Of a stretch of 64,000 nucleotides of DNA, positions 11,287 through 21,771 are shown in pieces. Source of the stretch: Arcuatula senhousia (Eukaryota; Mollusca; Bivalvia; Mytilida; Mytilidae). A program made the position numbers and the translations under genes. The stretch is taken from the NCBI GenBank assembly GCA_963971305.1, contig OZ020307.1, positions 10,429,501-10,493,500 on the forward strand, in the 5' to 3' direction. Below the pieces are notes generated by a model. The model was not told the DNA's origin, ran no database searches, and saw only the letters and a list, made by a program, of their open reading frames with translations. How positions within the stretch are numbered: the first letter of the stretch is position 1; the number at the start of each line of letters is the position of its first letter.

Positions 11287-12110
11287 AAAAGTGTAAAAAG
11301 GGGGGGGGTAATTATAACCTTAAACAGTTGATCAAACAATTTGACCCCAATCATTTTTGAAGATTTTTTAAAATGAGGTGAACAATTTTGGAATGCCAAC
11401 CTTTTTTACAGCACTTGAAGTTTTCAAGGTCATGATCGTAATCCTTTAATGTTCATATGCCTCCAGTAAGGCCAAAATGGACTTAACAAATCCTTGAACT
11501 GAATAATTTGCAAAACTTGAAATTTTGACTGTTAAGGACATAAAAAATTCTCACACAAGAGGAGTTTTGTAGGGCTTTTGATGCTGAAGAAGTAGGGTAG
11601 ATTAAATTTTTTTCATTTAATTCTCTTTAATCAACTGACTTAAAACTGTAGTTTGATCCACTGTTCTATTTCAAGAAATTCATTGATGAGAACAGTTATA
11701 GCAAATCAAATGTTTAATTACCCCAAGCTGAACAGGGACTCATCAAGGTACTATATATATATAACTTTATTCTCATAAACCATACATTTAGGTACAGAGA
11801 AATACTATGTATAGTGTAAACAATATTTATTAGTAAACTAGATAACATTAATACAAACAGGTGACATTGATTGGGATTGGAAAACAAGTGACAAGCACTT
11901 TTACAAGTTCCTCTCCCCAAAGAAAACATAAACAGAGATGGTATAAAGTAATGACAAATAATAACTGATTAATATTATAGAAGATGATGACCATACATTG
12001 ATAAATTCAAATGACACAAATAAATGTAGTTAATATAATTTGAAGCCAAAATTTCGAGAGCCCTTATAAGATAAATAATAGTGAATATTGAGTAAAGTAC
12101 TTATATTACA
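11287..12110. other. no recognised gene; one short shared repeat
   Basis: The stretch is mostly AT-rich. Segment 11692-11752 (CCCCAAGCTGAACAGGGACTC) is repeated in reverse complement at about 26858-26925. Nothing coding is recognised. Confidence 0.4.
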
Positions 12111-12542
12111 TCAGTTGAATCTTTTAGTTTGCATTATAAATTCTTGAATTACAATGAAGTTTTCTGAGTTTACAATATCAGAAAGAGTACTGTCACCATA
12201 TATTAGCTTATCTACAGTAATGGGATCATACGAAAGGCGGTCCAACATATGAGCCCTCTGAATATCATATTGGGCACAATTTAAGAAAAAATGATCAGGA
12301 CTTTCAACTTGACCACAGATACAAAACGGATTTTCAACTATGTTTTTGGAAAATAGGTGGGCATTTAGGCCACTTCTCTGGGTTCTTATTCTAGTATGAA
12401 CCAACATAAAAATATTTGGGAACAGGATGAGTTTTTCTAATATGGCTTTTAAAACAAGATAAAGATAAATTTCTAGTATCTACCGGAAGCTGATTCCACA
12501 ATCTAACAGATGATGGTAGAAAACTGTTGTGATAATAGCTAG
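12111..12542 (-). pseudogene. LINE ORF2 C-terminus, interrupted by the DIRS element
   Basis: From 12542 leftward the minus strand reads YYHNSFLPSSVRLWNQLP, then CFKSHIRKTHPVP. After one frameshift it continues as RTQRSGLNAHLF, ENPFCICGQVESPDHFFLNC and on to a stop near 12111. These are classic LINE C-terminal motifs: a FxPSxVRLWNxLP block and a CxC...H...C knuckle. The upstream codons of the same ORF (NAANLINIHT) are found on the other side of the DIRS element, at 25913-25946. This shows the DIRS landed inside the LINE. Confidence 0.7.
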
Positions 12543-12717
12543 TTCTCTATCATAAAGCCTCCAGGCTTTCTCTGGTTTAATATGAAATTGTGTCAACAAA
12601 GTAGCCACGTGCCTTTCTATTTAAAGTAACTAAAAACAAATAGAATCAGCTGATTGCTATGCACGGGTGATTCTACCCATGCTGTATAAAATCCCGAGAC
12701 ACCCTGAAGGCGCGCTT
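12543..12717 (+). repeat. DIRS left inverted terminal repeat
   Basis: The outer 31 bases (from TTCTCTATC) are unique to this end; from 12574 to 12717 the sequence is the inverse of 25693-25836, essentially without mismatch by eye. The outer part recurs inverted in the internal complementary region at 25498-25544. Confidence 0.9.
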
Positions 12718-12810
12718 TTTGTTACAAAGGCCACGTGTATAGGTTAGTCGTTGTGCTACGCTGTGGCAGCAACTTGAAAATTTCTTTAAGATTACATCAT
12801 TTAATTTACG

Positions 12811-14048
12811 ATGTCGGAGAATTATAGTGATATTAGTTCTGTTGATGAACACGAGTCTGACAATGACGATGCAATTTTAGAATTATTTGACAGCGGAGCT
12901 GAGGAAAAGAGTAGTTTTTCCGGATTTGAGCCCGTTGATATTGAAAATGAAGAGGCCGAGATGCCCAAAGTAAAGTCTGTTGTTAAAAAGGTCAATAAAT
13001 CCAAAGGGAAAGCCCCCATGTCGAAGAAAATCGCCAAAAAAACGTAAGTCGCCTGTTTCCAAAAGTTCGAAGCCCAAGAAAATGAAAGTCTCAGATAAAT
13101 CTGACAATAATGTTGCCAATATGATTAAAGAATTTTTTGAGAATTTAAGGAATGTGCCGGGAACAAGTAAATCCCCAATTACAGCGGCTGCGGCTGCGCC
13201 AGTTAATCAGGAAGTTGATTTTAGTGAGATTGAATGTGGGTCAAATGCTTCGCAAGATGTTGACAATGATGAAAATGGCCCTGTGATGGGATACAATTTA
13301 TTTAATGAAACGCATGCAAATGAGAAACGTATTGTTATAAGTACCAACAATTCTGCCATAGTGGTTCCTAAGATTTATGAGGATGAAACTAAGTTTTCCC
13401 CGGCGGTCTCTGAAAATCTCGCTGAATTTATAAAGTCGGGTTGTACGAGAAAGGCAGATATTTCGAGTTTTCTAGAAGCCAATAATATTCCTTTTGAATT
13501 GTAAGTCACTGGTTCCACCTCTTGTAAACCAGGAAGTTTGGGGATATCTGTATCCAAACATCCAACAACGTGATAGGAGTATGCAGGATGTCCAGAAAAT
13601 TCTGGGACAAGCAGTTGTGCCAATGCTGAAATTGGCAGAAATTTTTGAGTCAAATCATATTGACGTGTCTGAAGCCAAAAAATTGCTTACTCAGTCTATT
13701 GCACTAGCTTGTAATACATTCTTTGAGATGAACATTAAGAGGCGTTATTTTATAAGGCCATACGTGAGCAAAAAATTCCAAATGCTGTGTAGTTCTACTT
13801 ATCCCATAGAGGAACAGCTCTTCCCAAAAGACGTTGCAAAGAAAATGAAGGAGATAAGTGATGCGTCTCAGATAAATAGACAGATTAGACCAGCTCAGTA
13901 CTCGAATGCACATTTATCAGGCTCAAAAAACTTCAGAGGTCGGAGCTACAGGAGAGGTCAAAATTCAGGTTATCAGGGTCAGAGAGGAAGACCATATCAA
14001 AGAGGTCCCACATCAAGAGGGTCGTACAGAGGCAAGGGTCGTTTTTAG
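12811..14048 (+). pseudogene. DIRS gag-like ORF, two frameshifts
   Basis: Three open segments follow one another in different frames: 12811-13047, 12980-13504 and 13494-14048. The first switch falls in a run of seven A at about 13035-13042, a likely indel. The second is at the GAATTGTAAG around 13496-13505. The protein would be acidic at the start, then lysine-rich (PKKRKSP-type nuclear-localisation-like cluster). It has a central globular part (VWGYLYPNIQQRDRSM, AKKLLTQSIALACNTFFEMN) and a C-terminal RG/GR-rich tail (YRRGQNSGYQGQRGRPYQRG), likely nucleic-acid binding. I know such ORF1 proteins from DIRS elements. No zinc knuckle is seen. Confidence 0.75.
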
Positions 14049-14056
14049 ACCCAAAG

Positions 14057-15094
14057 GTGAGTTTACCATGTTCAAATGTGAGCCAATTTAAAGCTGGGTC
14101 CTTAAGTAAAAAGTTGGTGGTTTGGAAGAAATTTACTGATGATAGATGGATTTTAAATGCTATTAGAGGATTAAAAATTGATTTTTTAAGCACACCTTTT
14201 CAATCATTTGTTCCTAAAATTATTGATTTTGGTCATGACTGTAACAAAATTGTAGATGAGGAAGTAATAGATTTGTTAGCCAAAGGGGCTATTTCAGAAT
14301 GTGATCATGAGACTGGCGAGTTTATTTCGAACATATTTTTAGTAAATAAAAAAGGGGGTAAATTTTGCCCGGTTATCAATTTAAAAAAGTTGAATGATTT
14401 CATCAAGTATCAGCATTTTAAAATGGAGACAATTGATGTAGTTTTAAAGTCAATAAAGAAAGATCATTGGTTTATTTCTTGCGATCTACAAAATGCTTAT
14501 TTCTCTTTGTCTATTCATAAATCACATAGAAAATATTTAAAATTTGAGTGGAATGGAAAGCTTTACCAGTTTAATTGTTTATGTTTTGGTTTATCTTGTG
14601 CACCAAGGGTGTTTACAAAACTAATGAAGGTAGTTTTTGCCTACATCAGAAGAATAGGTATTTCATCTTTTTATTACATTGATGATTCTCTTGTTCAGGC
14701 ACAGTATAAAAGTATATGTCAGAGTCAGGCCACTATTTTGACCAGTACATTATCAGATCTTGGTTTTTATGTAAATTGGGAAAAATCAAACTTCATTCCT
14801 ACCACTAGAATAGTTTATTTGGGCCATCTAATTGACTCTGTTGAGTTTAAAGTATTTTTACCAGATGAAAAGTTGCAAAAAATATTATCGGTATGCACCG
14901 AAGTATTGAGAGAAAAAAGACTTACTATTAGAAAAGTTTCTCATTTAATAGGTCTTTTTACATCGGCCAGGAATGCAATAAGATTAAGTCCTCTATTTTA
15001 TAGATATTTAAATAGGGACAAGGTCGAAGCTTTATCTGTTAATGATAATGATTTTGACATGATTATGTCATTGTCGAAAGAGTCACAACTAGAG
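14057..15094 (+). CDS. DIRS reverse transcriptase (N-terminal half of the RT/RNase H ORF)
   Basis: The frame is open from about 14057 to the gypsy insertion at 15095, where a codon boundary coincides with the insertion. RT blocks visible: AISECDHETGEFISNIFLVNK, GGKFCPVINLKKLN, WFISCDLQNAYFSL, LCFGLSCAPRVFTKLM, and the catalytic YIDD at codons 207-210 (14675-14686), followed by VNWEKSNFIPT and YLGHLID. The first codon of the open stretch is GTG, so the true start is uncertain. After removal of the gypsy element and one copy of its target duplication, the frame runs directly on at 23333. Confidence 0.88.
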
Positions 15095-15908
15095 TGTAAC
15101 GAAATTTTAATAGATGAATTGCACGCCAAAACTGTTTCATTCCCCTCCACAATTCTTACCTCGGAACATAAACAAAACGCAATTTATCGGTACGTTAATA
15201 TTATATCTTTATTAACATGATTAAGGGTTTTAAACTATGATGATTCTGTCTATTAAAGTCTAATTTATATTTGCATTAAGAAGGAATCATAAGGAAAGTG
15301 CGCATTGTTTTAATTACGCTTATCGCTAAGTAAATAACTTCCCTGTTTACATTGTTTATATAATTCTATTTATATACATTTGTAATGCACACGTTCGGAA
15401 CTAAATTATCTAGAGTTTTTCTTAGTTAAGACGATAACAGTATTTTCTATTACTTCAAAACGCATTAATGATTAAGATTTTTGGTATCGCCCATCAAACT
15501 TGGTATCGTCCAAAGCCTACGTCATCATGTCATATATAAACGCAAAACACTGGTTATTCTTGGTCATTCTGTTGTTGATCGTGAACGGTTTAATAGGTAA
15601 TAATAAATACGGGTAAATACTTATAAGAGAAATACTGAGCGCAATCGCCCAGCCTGAATAAGGCTTAGGATTAGCTTGGTATAATTAAAGTATAACGTTC
15701 ACAAGCGGATGCGCTATATTGAGATTGCGCATTACCGAGGTTAGTTTGACCAGGAGCGGATCCTCCGATAGCGGATGCGCATTATCGTAATACAACTGCG
15801 GATTTGTCTATAGATTACAAGTCATTAAACTTCATCACACAAATACATCCCTATTCAAGATACCTCAAAGTCTTGATACGAACCTAGACTACACGTTACC
15901 ACGTTACA
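15095..15908 (+). repeat. gypsy 5' LTR
   Basis: The LTR begins TGTAAC and ends GTTACA, so its tips are inverted. CATATATAAA at 15531-15540 is a good TATA box, and AATAAA at 15602-15607 a possible polyadenylation signal. It aligns with the 3' LTR without gaps; by eye the only difference is T against G near 15761 (GGATCCTCCG against GGATCCGCCG). Confidence 0.95.
15531..15540 (+). promoter_or_regulatory. TATA box in gypsy LTR
   Basis: CATATATAAA lies 437 bp into the LTR and 62 bp before an AATAAA, a layout expected for the U3/R border. It is duplicated at 22950-22959 in the 3' LTR. Confidence 0.6.
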
Positions 15909-15913
15909 CAATT

Positions 15914-15931
15914 TGGTGGCAGCGGTGGGAT
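15914..15931 (+). other. gypsy primer binding site
   Basis: TGGTGGCAGCGGTGGGAT, 5 bases after the LTR, is complementary to the 3' end (with CCA) of eukaryotic tRNA-Leu of the AAG type as I recall that tRNA (acceptor side ...CCCACCGCTGCCA). The LTR end and ORF start (15943) fit a standard leader. Confidence 0.75.
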
Positions 15932-15942
15932 AGGGATTCACA

Positions 15943-18900
15943 ATGCAAAGTCGATTTGATGAAGATCTACAAAGACTCATGGATGGAGTAGAATATTTGC
16001 GCATGGACGAAGATTTTCAAAGACTGCTGGATGGAGTAAATTCATTACGTGCCACTGTTAATGAAATGGCTGAGCATGAGGCAGATCCAGATTATACAGA
16101 GGAAGCACAGCAAACTACACCAAAACATGCGCCACAGAACAGTCGACTGTACGACTTTTCTACTATCAAACAGGATAAAGAAAGTGACACAAGAGGCAGG
16201 CGCACAACATCCACGCCAAGTACAGAGTATAGGAATCCGTCTGAAGATAGAGATCCTATTCAGAAAGAATTACGCTTTTCTAATGAACAAGATAGAAGCG
16301 CTTCCGCATCTAGTAGAGAACCGAGACAGACTACCATGAGCAAGAGACCTGACAAAGAAGGGAAAGAAATGTCAATGAAATCTGCAACCTATGATGGAAG
16401 TACACCATGGATAGACTTCAAGGCTCACTTTGAAGCAGTTTCTGAGATCAATAACTGGTCCCGAAGACAAAAGGGATTGTACTTAGCGGCAACATTAAGA
16501 GGAGCTGCTCAAGGCGTGCTCGGTAATTTAGAAGGTGTAGATAAGAATGATTACACAAAGCTTGTCAAAGCGCTCGAAAGTCGTTTTTCACCTGTTAATC
16601 AAACAGAGTTATATCGGGCAACGTTACGAGACAGAAGATTGAAAGCGTCAGAAACGATACCAGAGTTGGGTGAGAGCATTCGTCGTCTTACACACTTAGC
16701 ATATCCGTCGGCACCTAGAGATGTAACTGAAACTCTGGCTAAAGATTATTTTATTGACGCCTTGCCTGATTTTGACATGAGATTAAGGATACAGCAGTCA
16801 AGACCAACATATCTAAATGATGCCATAAGACTAGCTGTTGAAATTGAAGCATTCACTAGAGCTGAGAAACAAAAGTCGCATGACAGAGGATTTGCTCGAA
16901 CCAGTCAAGCAGTAGACAGGGTAGATGCAGTAAAACCAGAAAATGAGGTTGAAAGCAACATGAAAGAGTTCATGGAAAGAGTGACAAAATCATTAGAAAA
17001 TTTCCATGTGGAAATAAAAGCTATGCAAGATGCAACCGCCCGAGCTAAGCGCAAGTTTCAATTCAGAAAAACATCTACTTGCTATAATTGTGGGAAAAAG
17101 GGTCATTTCCGCCGAGAATGCAGACAGCCACCAAAAGACAAGAGCTACCAGTCAGAAAGTAGAAAATCAGATCAGGCCAAGTCAGACAGTGTACATCCTT
17201 CCGTCAGAGTATGGTCAAATAAAGAGGCTGGACTCTATATGCAGGCGAAGATAAATGGATCGCCCCAGAAAATGTTAATTGATACAGGCGCTACTGTGAC
17301 ACTTATTTCAGAGGAAGCCTATGCAAGCATAGAGGCTGCGCGCAGACCAAACTTGAGAAAAGTCTATCAAGAAATCCTGGCAGCAGAAGGGACACCGTTA
17401 AAAACAAGTGGAATGATGGATTGTATAATAACAATAGGGGACATGCATTTTTCAACCGAAGCAGTTGTAGCAAACATAGGCCTTGATGGAATCATAGGGC
17501 TCGATTTCCTTAGGGTTCATGAAGGAATCGTAGATGTAAATAAGAAGGAGATTACACTGAGAAATCGATCCTTACCATTGAAATTAGAGGGAAAGCTTGG
17601 ATGTTATCGTATAACAGCAGCGAATAACATATTCATTCCTCCGAGATCTGAGATAATATGCGAAGGAAAGGTGAATAAAATCGCATGTGATAAGACTTCA
17701 GGTTTGACTGATGCTATAGTTGAGCCAAATGCAACATTTGTTGGAAAGGGAGTTGCTTTCGTGGCACGAACGCTCGTTAAGATCGCAGACAGTGTTCCAG
17801 TTAGGCTATTGAACGCATCAGATGAAGTGAAGAAAATTAATGAAAAGACAGTTATTGGCAATCTCTGCCCTGTTGAACCTCTAAGCACCGCTCATGTAGA
17901 CGAGTGCAAGATTAAAAGCAGGAAACTGCCAAAGCATTTGCAACAACTATTTGAGCGATCCGTAAATGGACTTAACAAAGAACAAACAGAGAAAATGCGC
18001 GAACTCCTAATCGATTTTGAAGATGTGTTTGCCAAAGATGACAATGATTTAGGTAGGACGAATGTCGTAAAACACAACATAACAACCAATGAAGGGACCC
18101 CGATTAAACAACCACCAAGACGATTTCCGCCACAAATGGCCGATATTATTGATAAAGAAGTGGATTCGATGATAGAAAGAGATATAGTCCGTCCCTCGAA
18201 AGGACCATGGTCATCGGGAGTCGTACTCGTACGCAAGAAAGATGGTTCACTTAGGTTTTGCGTGGACTATCGACGCTTGAACCAGGTCACAGTAAAAGAC
18301 GCATATCCATTGCCACGAGTGGACGACTCAATTGATACTCTTGCAGGCGCTAAATGGTTTTCAACACTAGATCTATTCGCAGGATATTGGCAAGTTGAAA
18401 TGGAGGAAGGTGACAAAAGTAAAACCGCATTCTCAACACGTAAAGGCCTATTCGAGTTCAACGTAATGCCATTTGGTCTTTGTAATAGCGGAGCAACTTT
18501 CGAGAGATTAATGGAAACAGTTCTCTCTGGTCTTCACTGGGACGTCTGTCTAGTATACATAGATGATGTTATTGTAATGGGTAAAACGTTTGACGAAGCG
18601 TTGGAGAATCTTCGGATCGTTTTAGAGAGACTGAGAAATGCAGGACTCAAGTTAAAAGCAAAGAAATGCGAATTATTTAGGAGAGAAGTTCTGTTTCTTG
18701 GATACCGCATTACTAGCGAAGGTGTTATGACAGAAGGCAGCAAAGTAAAATCTGTCCAAGAATGGCGAACGCCGACCAATGCAACCGAAGTCAGATCTTT
18801 TCTTGGGTTGTGTAGTTATTACAGGAAATTCATTCCAAAATTTGCAATGATAGCGAGACCGCTACATAAATTGACAGAAAAGGGAAGAGAGTTTAAATGG

Positions 18901-20877
18901 TCAAAAGAATGCGAAGAAGCGTTTGTCGAGTTAAAACATCGTCTCACGACTTCACCAGTCCTTGTTCATCCAGATATGAAAAAGCAGTTTATACTGGACA
19001 CAGATGCTTCTGGAGATGGAATTGGTGCTGTCCTTAGTCAAATACACGATGGAAAAGAAAGAGTCGTTGCTTACGCCAGCCGTGCATTATCAAAAACAGA
19101 AAGAAAGTACTGCGTTACCAGAAAAGAACTTTTGGCAGTTGTTTCCTTTGTAAAATATTTCCGCCACTATCTGTATGGACAGAAGTTTATCATTCGCACT
19201 GACCACAGCGCACTGAAATGGTTGTACAATTTTAAAGACCCGGAAGGACAAGTAGCCAGGTGGATAGAGCTATTGAGCGGGTATAATTTTGAAATACAAC
19301 ATCGACCGGGTGCACGTCATAACAACGCGGATGCTCTGAGTCGTATTCCAACTGAAAACCAAAGTGATGGCAAAGCAACTGTTAATGTTGTAAAGACTTG
19401 CGTTGATATCAAGGAACTCCAGTCTGGCGATCAGGACATTCAAATAGTAAAACAATGGTTGATCGATGGAAAGAAACCAAATCACTCCAAAATTAAGTTT
19501 CAAAGTTCTGTTGTAAAAGCACTATGGAGTATGTTCGAAATGCTATTTGTTGAGCAAGACATAGTTTTTCGTAAGTGGAACAATGGTACGAGAACAGTGA
19601 ATCAAGCAATCTTGCCATGGAAAGAACGACGAAATGTCTTAAACATGAGCCACGAGTCTAAAACGTCCGGTCATTTAGGAATCCACAAGACATTATCTAA
19701 GATACGACAAACATTTTACTGGCCCGGATTACAAAGAGATGTCCGCCAGTATGTTCTTGGATGTGACTATTGCATGAAACGAAAGCGTCCAGGACAAACT
19801 AAAAGAGCGCCAATGCAAATTGAGGGTTCTGGTTACCCAATGGAGAGGATAGCTTTGGATATCATGGGACCAATACAAGAGTCAAGAAGTGGAAACAAAT
19901 ACATCCTTGTCATACAGGATTATTTTACCAAATGGGTAGAAATTTTCCCGATGGAGAATATGGAAGCCGCGACGGTAGCAAATTTACTAGTAAGGGAAGT
20001 CATATCAAGATTCGGCGTGCCAGCGACAATACATTCAGACCAGGGTCGCCAGTTCGAAGCAAATTTGTTTCAAGAACTTTGTCAAGTTCTTAACATACAC
20101 AAAACAAGAACAACGGCTTTCCATCCAAAATCTGATGGAATGGTAGAGAGATCAAATCAAACTATCATGAACATGGTTAGTGCGTATCTCTCAGATCATT
20201 TAGATGATTGGGACGAATATTTAGATTTCGTGGGCATGGCCTATAGATCAACAGAGCATGCGACCACAGGCCTCACTCCTAATATGCTAATGCTTGGTCG
20301 CGAGGTTACCACACCTCTTCACATACAATATGCAATTCCGCGTGCCATGACAAATATGCCAGCTACAATGTGGGCATGGGAGATGCGTGATGAAATGGAA
20401 AAGGCGCATAGATATGCAAGAGATCACGCAGAGGGAGAAATGAAACGCCAGAAGAAATACCATGATAGCAAATTGTCATGGGAAAATTTCAAAGTAGGTG
20501 ACCAAGTTCTGGTATATTTTCCGCAGAAAATTATTGGAAAATCTCCAAAGCTAATGTGCTTTTGGCAAGGACCATTTATTGTTGTTTCAAAGATTACGAG
20601 TGTGACTTATGAAGTAAGAAGAGAGTCCGATAAAAAGTCGCAAGTTGTTCATGTAGACCGAATGAAACAATACCATTCGCAACAACTAGTTGGAGAACTA
20701 GAAAGCGAAGCAGAAGAAACGGTCTCAGAAAATATAAACGAAACTGAAAGTTTTGATTCAGTAGAAATATCTGACAACGCCACGGCTACGCCACCATACG
20801 CACTCGACAGTAATTACGGTTCGCGACGCGAACGCGTCAGAAAGATGCCTGCGAAATACGCAGACTATGTATTATAA
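15943..20877 (+). CDS. gypsy Gag-Pol polyprotein
   Basis: This single 1644-codon ORF has ATG at 15943 just after the primer site. The N-terminus carries an internal duplication, DEDLQRLMDGVEYLR then DEDFQRLLDGVNSLR. A retrotransposon gag domain covers about residues 145-310. The zinc knuckle is CX2CX4HX4C: C380, C383, H388, C393. The aspartic protease active site is D447-T-G. RT has PWSSGVVLVRKKDGSLRFCVDYR and the catalytic YIDD at 872-875. RNase H starts near D1019 (DTDASGDGIGAVLSQ). Integrase has a CX2C zinc half at C1274/C1277 and a DD35E triad D1306, D1366, E1402. A C-terminal tail includes a GPxxVxxxxxxxYEV segment. All catalytic residues are present and there is no stop or frameshift, so the enzyme set looks functional. 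Gag and Pol are fused in one frame. Confidence 0.96.
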   Translation: MQSRFDEDLQRLMDGVEYLRMDEDFQRLLDGVNSLRATVNEMAEHEADPDYTEEAQQTTPKHAPQNSRLYDFSTIKQDKESDTRGRRTTSTPSTEYRNPSEDRDPIQKELRFSNEQDRSASASSREPRQTTMSKRPDKEGKEMSMKSATYDGSTPWIDFKAHFEAVSEINNWSRRQKGLYLAATLRGAAQGVLGNLEGVDKNDYTKLVKALESRFSPVNQTELYRATLRDRRLKASETIPELGESIRRLTHLAYPSAPRDVTETLAKDYFIDALPDFDMRLRIQQSRPTYLNDAIRLAVEIEAFTRAEKQKSHDRGFARTSQAVDRVDAVKPENEVESNMKEFMERVTKSLENFHVEIKAMQDATARAKRKFQFRKTSTCYNCGKKGHFRRECRQPPKDKSYQSESRKSDQAKSDSVHPSVRVWSNKEAGLYMQAKINGSPQKMLIDTGATVTLISEEAYASIEAARRPNLRKVYQEILAAEGTPLKTSGMMDCIITIGDMHFSTEAVVANIGLDGIIGLDFLRVHEGIVDVNKKEITLRNRSLPLKLEGKLGCYRITAANNIFIPPRSEIICEGKVNKIACDKTSGLTDAIVEPNATFVGKGVAFVARTLVKIADSVPVRLLNASDEVKKINEKTVIGNLCPVEPLSTAHVDECKIKSRKLPKHLQQLFERSVNGLNKEQTEKMRELLIDFEDVFAKDDNDLGRTNVVKHNITTNEGTPIKQPPRRFPPQMADIIDKEVDSMIERDIVRPSKGPWSSGVVLVRKKDGSLRFCVDYRRLNQVTVKDAYPLPRVDDSIDTLAGAKWFSTLDLFAGYWQVEMEEGDKSKTAFSTRKGLFEFNVMPFGLCNSGATFERLMETVLSGLHWDVCLVYIDDVIVMGKTFDEALENLRIVLERLRNAGLKLKAKKCELFRREVLFLGYRITSEGVMTEGSKVKSVQEWRTPTNATEVRSFLGLCSYYRKFIPKFAMIARPLHKLTEKGREFKWSKECEEAFVELKHRLTTSPVLVHPDMKKQFILDTDASGDGIGAVLSQIHDGKERVVAYASRALSKTERKYCVTRKELLAVVSFVKYFRHYLYGQKFIIRTDHSALKWLYNFKDPEGQVARWIELLSGYNFEIQHRPGARHNNADALSRIPTENQSDGKATVNVVKTCVDIKELQSGDQDIQIVKQWLIDGKKPNHSKIKFQSSVVKALWSMFEMLFVEQDIVFRKWNNGTRTVNQAILPWKERRNVLNMSHESKTSGHLGIHKTLSKIRQTFYWPGLQRDVRQYVLGCDYCMKRKRPGQTKRAPMQIEGSGYPMERIALDIMGPIQESRSGNKYILVIQDYFTKWVEIFPMENMEAATVANLLVREVISRFGVPATIHSDQGRQFEANLFQELCQVLNIHKTRTTAFHPKSDGMVERSNQTIMNMVSAYLSDHLDDWDEYLDFVGMAYRSTEHATTGLTPNMLMLGREVTTPLHIQYAIPRAMTNMPATMWAWEMRDEMEKAHRYARDHAEGEMKRQKKYHDSKLSWENFKVGDQVLVYFPQKIIGKSPKLMCFWQGPFIVVSKITSVTYEVRRESDKKSQVVHVDRMKQYHSQQLVGELESEAEETVSENINETESFDSVEISDNATATPPYALDSNYGSRRERVRKMPAKYADYVL

Positions 20878-20994
20878 CAAAACAAAACAAAAACCACACA
20901 AAAAAAAATGCATAACCTTGTTATATAGAGATTACATTGTGTTTTATGAATTGACTTTACATATTTTACATAAATCCCCTTATATTTTCAGAAG

Positions 20995-21771
20995 ATGGCT
21001 AAGACGAAGTTAACGCCGAGAAAGCAAGACGAAACGTCAAGAGAAGACGATGAATTACGATGCGCTATGTGTAACTCGGTGTTTCAAGACGAGACAAAGT
21101 GGCAAGAGCATACACTAGAGTGTGCAAAGCAAAGGAGAGTGAAGAAATTCAAGTGTACAGATTGCAACTACGCAACCAACAAATCATGTGATCTAAAAAG
21201 GCATGTCGCCAGGATGCACAACAAGACAACGGATAAAGACCAAAGTGAGGAGGAATGGGAAAGGCAAGATCCCGGAACGATGGAGGAAATAATTGGTTTA
21301 GAGTCTGATGACGAAGATAGTGACAAGGAAAGTATGCACACCGACAAGAGAGATACGGAAGATTCAAATAATAATACGACCGTCGATGTTCCTAAGGTTT
21401 CGCCTGTAAAGAGCGCCATATCTGATATTGAGATAGGAAGAACAATAAGAAAACCAACAACGCCTAAATTACCGTCGGTTGCATTAAAGAGAAAGTTCTC
21501 TCTCTCACCTAAGAAATTGGGAGAAATTAAGAAACGCATGGTCGCTCCTGTGTCAAAACCAAAACCAACTGCCACCATTACCAAACCAGCAGAAAAGGAT
21601 GTGATCGCAAACACATCTACAGCGCCCATGTTGCAAAAGAAAGAAGAGATAGTAGGAGAATCTGTGTCTTGTGGAAGATTAGTGAAACGTCTCAAAAAGA
21701 TCACGAAATCTTATGTTGAAGATGGAAAGAATGTTGTTGAAGTCGTAGAAGAGGAATACGCCTTTGATTAG
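20995..21771 (+). CDS. gypsy accessory ORF with C2H2-like zinc fingers (env position)
   Basis: This 258-codon ORF lies downstream of pol and inside the LTRs. Two fingers lie near the start: C23-X2-C26-X12-H39-X3-C43 (C2HC) and C54-X2-C57-X12-H70-X4-H75 (classic C2H2). A very acidic segment (about residues 83-125) and basic patches (RKFSLSPKKLGEIKKR) follow. There is no signal peptide or transmembrane helix, so it is not an envelope protein. A polypyrimidine tract and TTTTCAG end 3 bases before the ATG (AG at 20990-20991), a splice acceptor suggesting a spliced subgenomic mRNA as used for env in some gypsy elements. A DNA- or chromatin-binding helper role is inference; I do not recognise a named family. 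Confidence 0.8.
   Translation: MAKTKLTPRKQDETSREDDELRCAMCNSVFQDETKWQEHTLECAKQRRVKKFKCTDCNYATNKSCDLKRHVARMHNKTTDKDQSEEEWERQDPGTMEEIIGLESDDEDSDKESMHTDKRDTEDSNNNTTVDVPKVSPVKSAISDIEIGRTIRKPTTPKLPSVALKRKFSLSPKKLGEIKKRMVAPVSKPKPTATITKPAEKDVIANTSTAPMLQKKEEIVGESVSCGRLVKRLKKITKSYVEDGKNVVEVVEEEYAFD

Noticed and set aside
17604..19503. Minus-strand ORFs across the gypsy pol gene
   Set aside because: Shadows of the 1644-codon plus-strand ORF.
20995..21771. Envelope gene of an errantivirus-like gypsy
   Set aside because: No signal peptide, membrane span or fusion-protein features; the ORF carries zinc fingers and charged segments.
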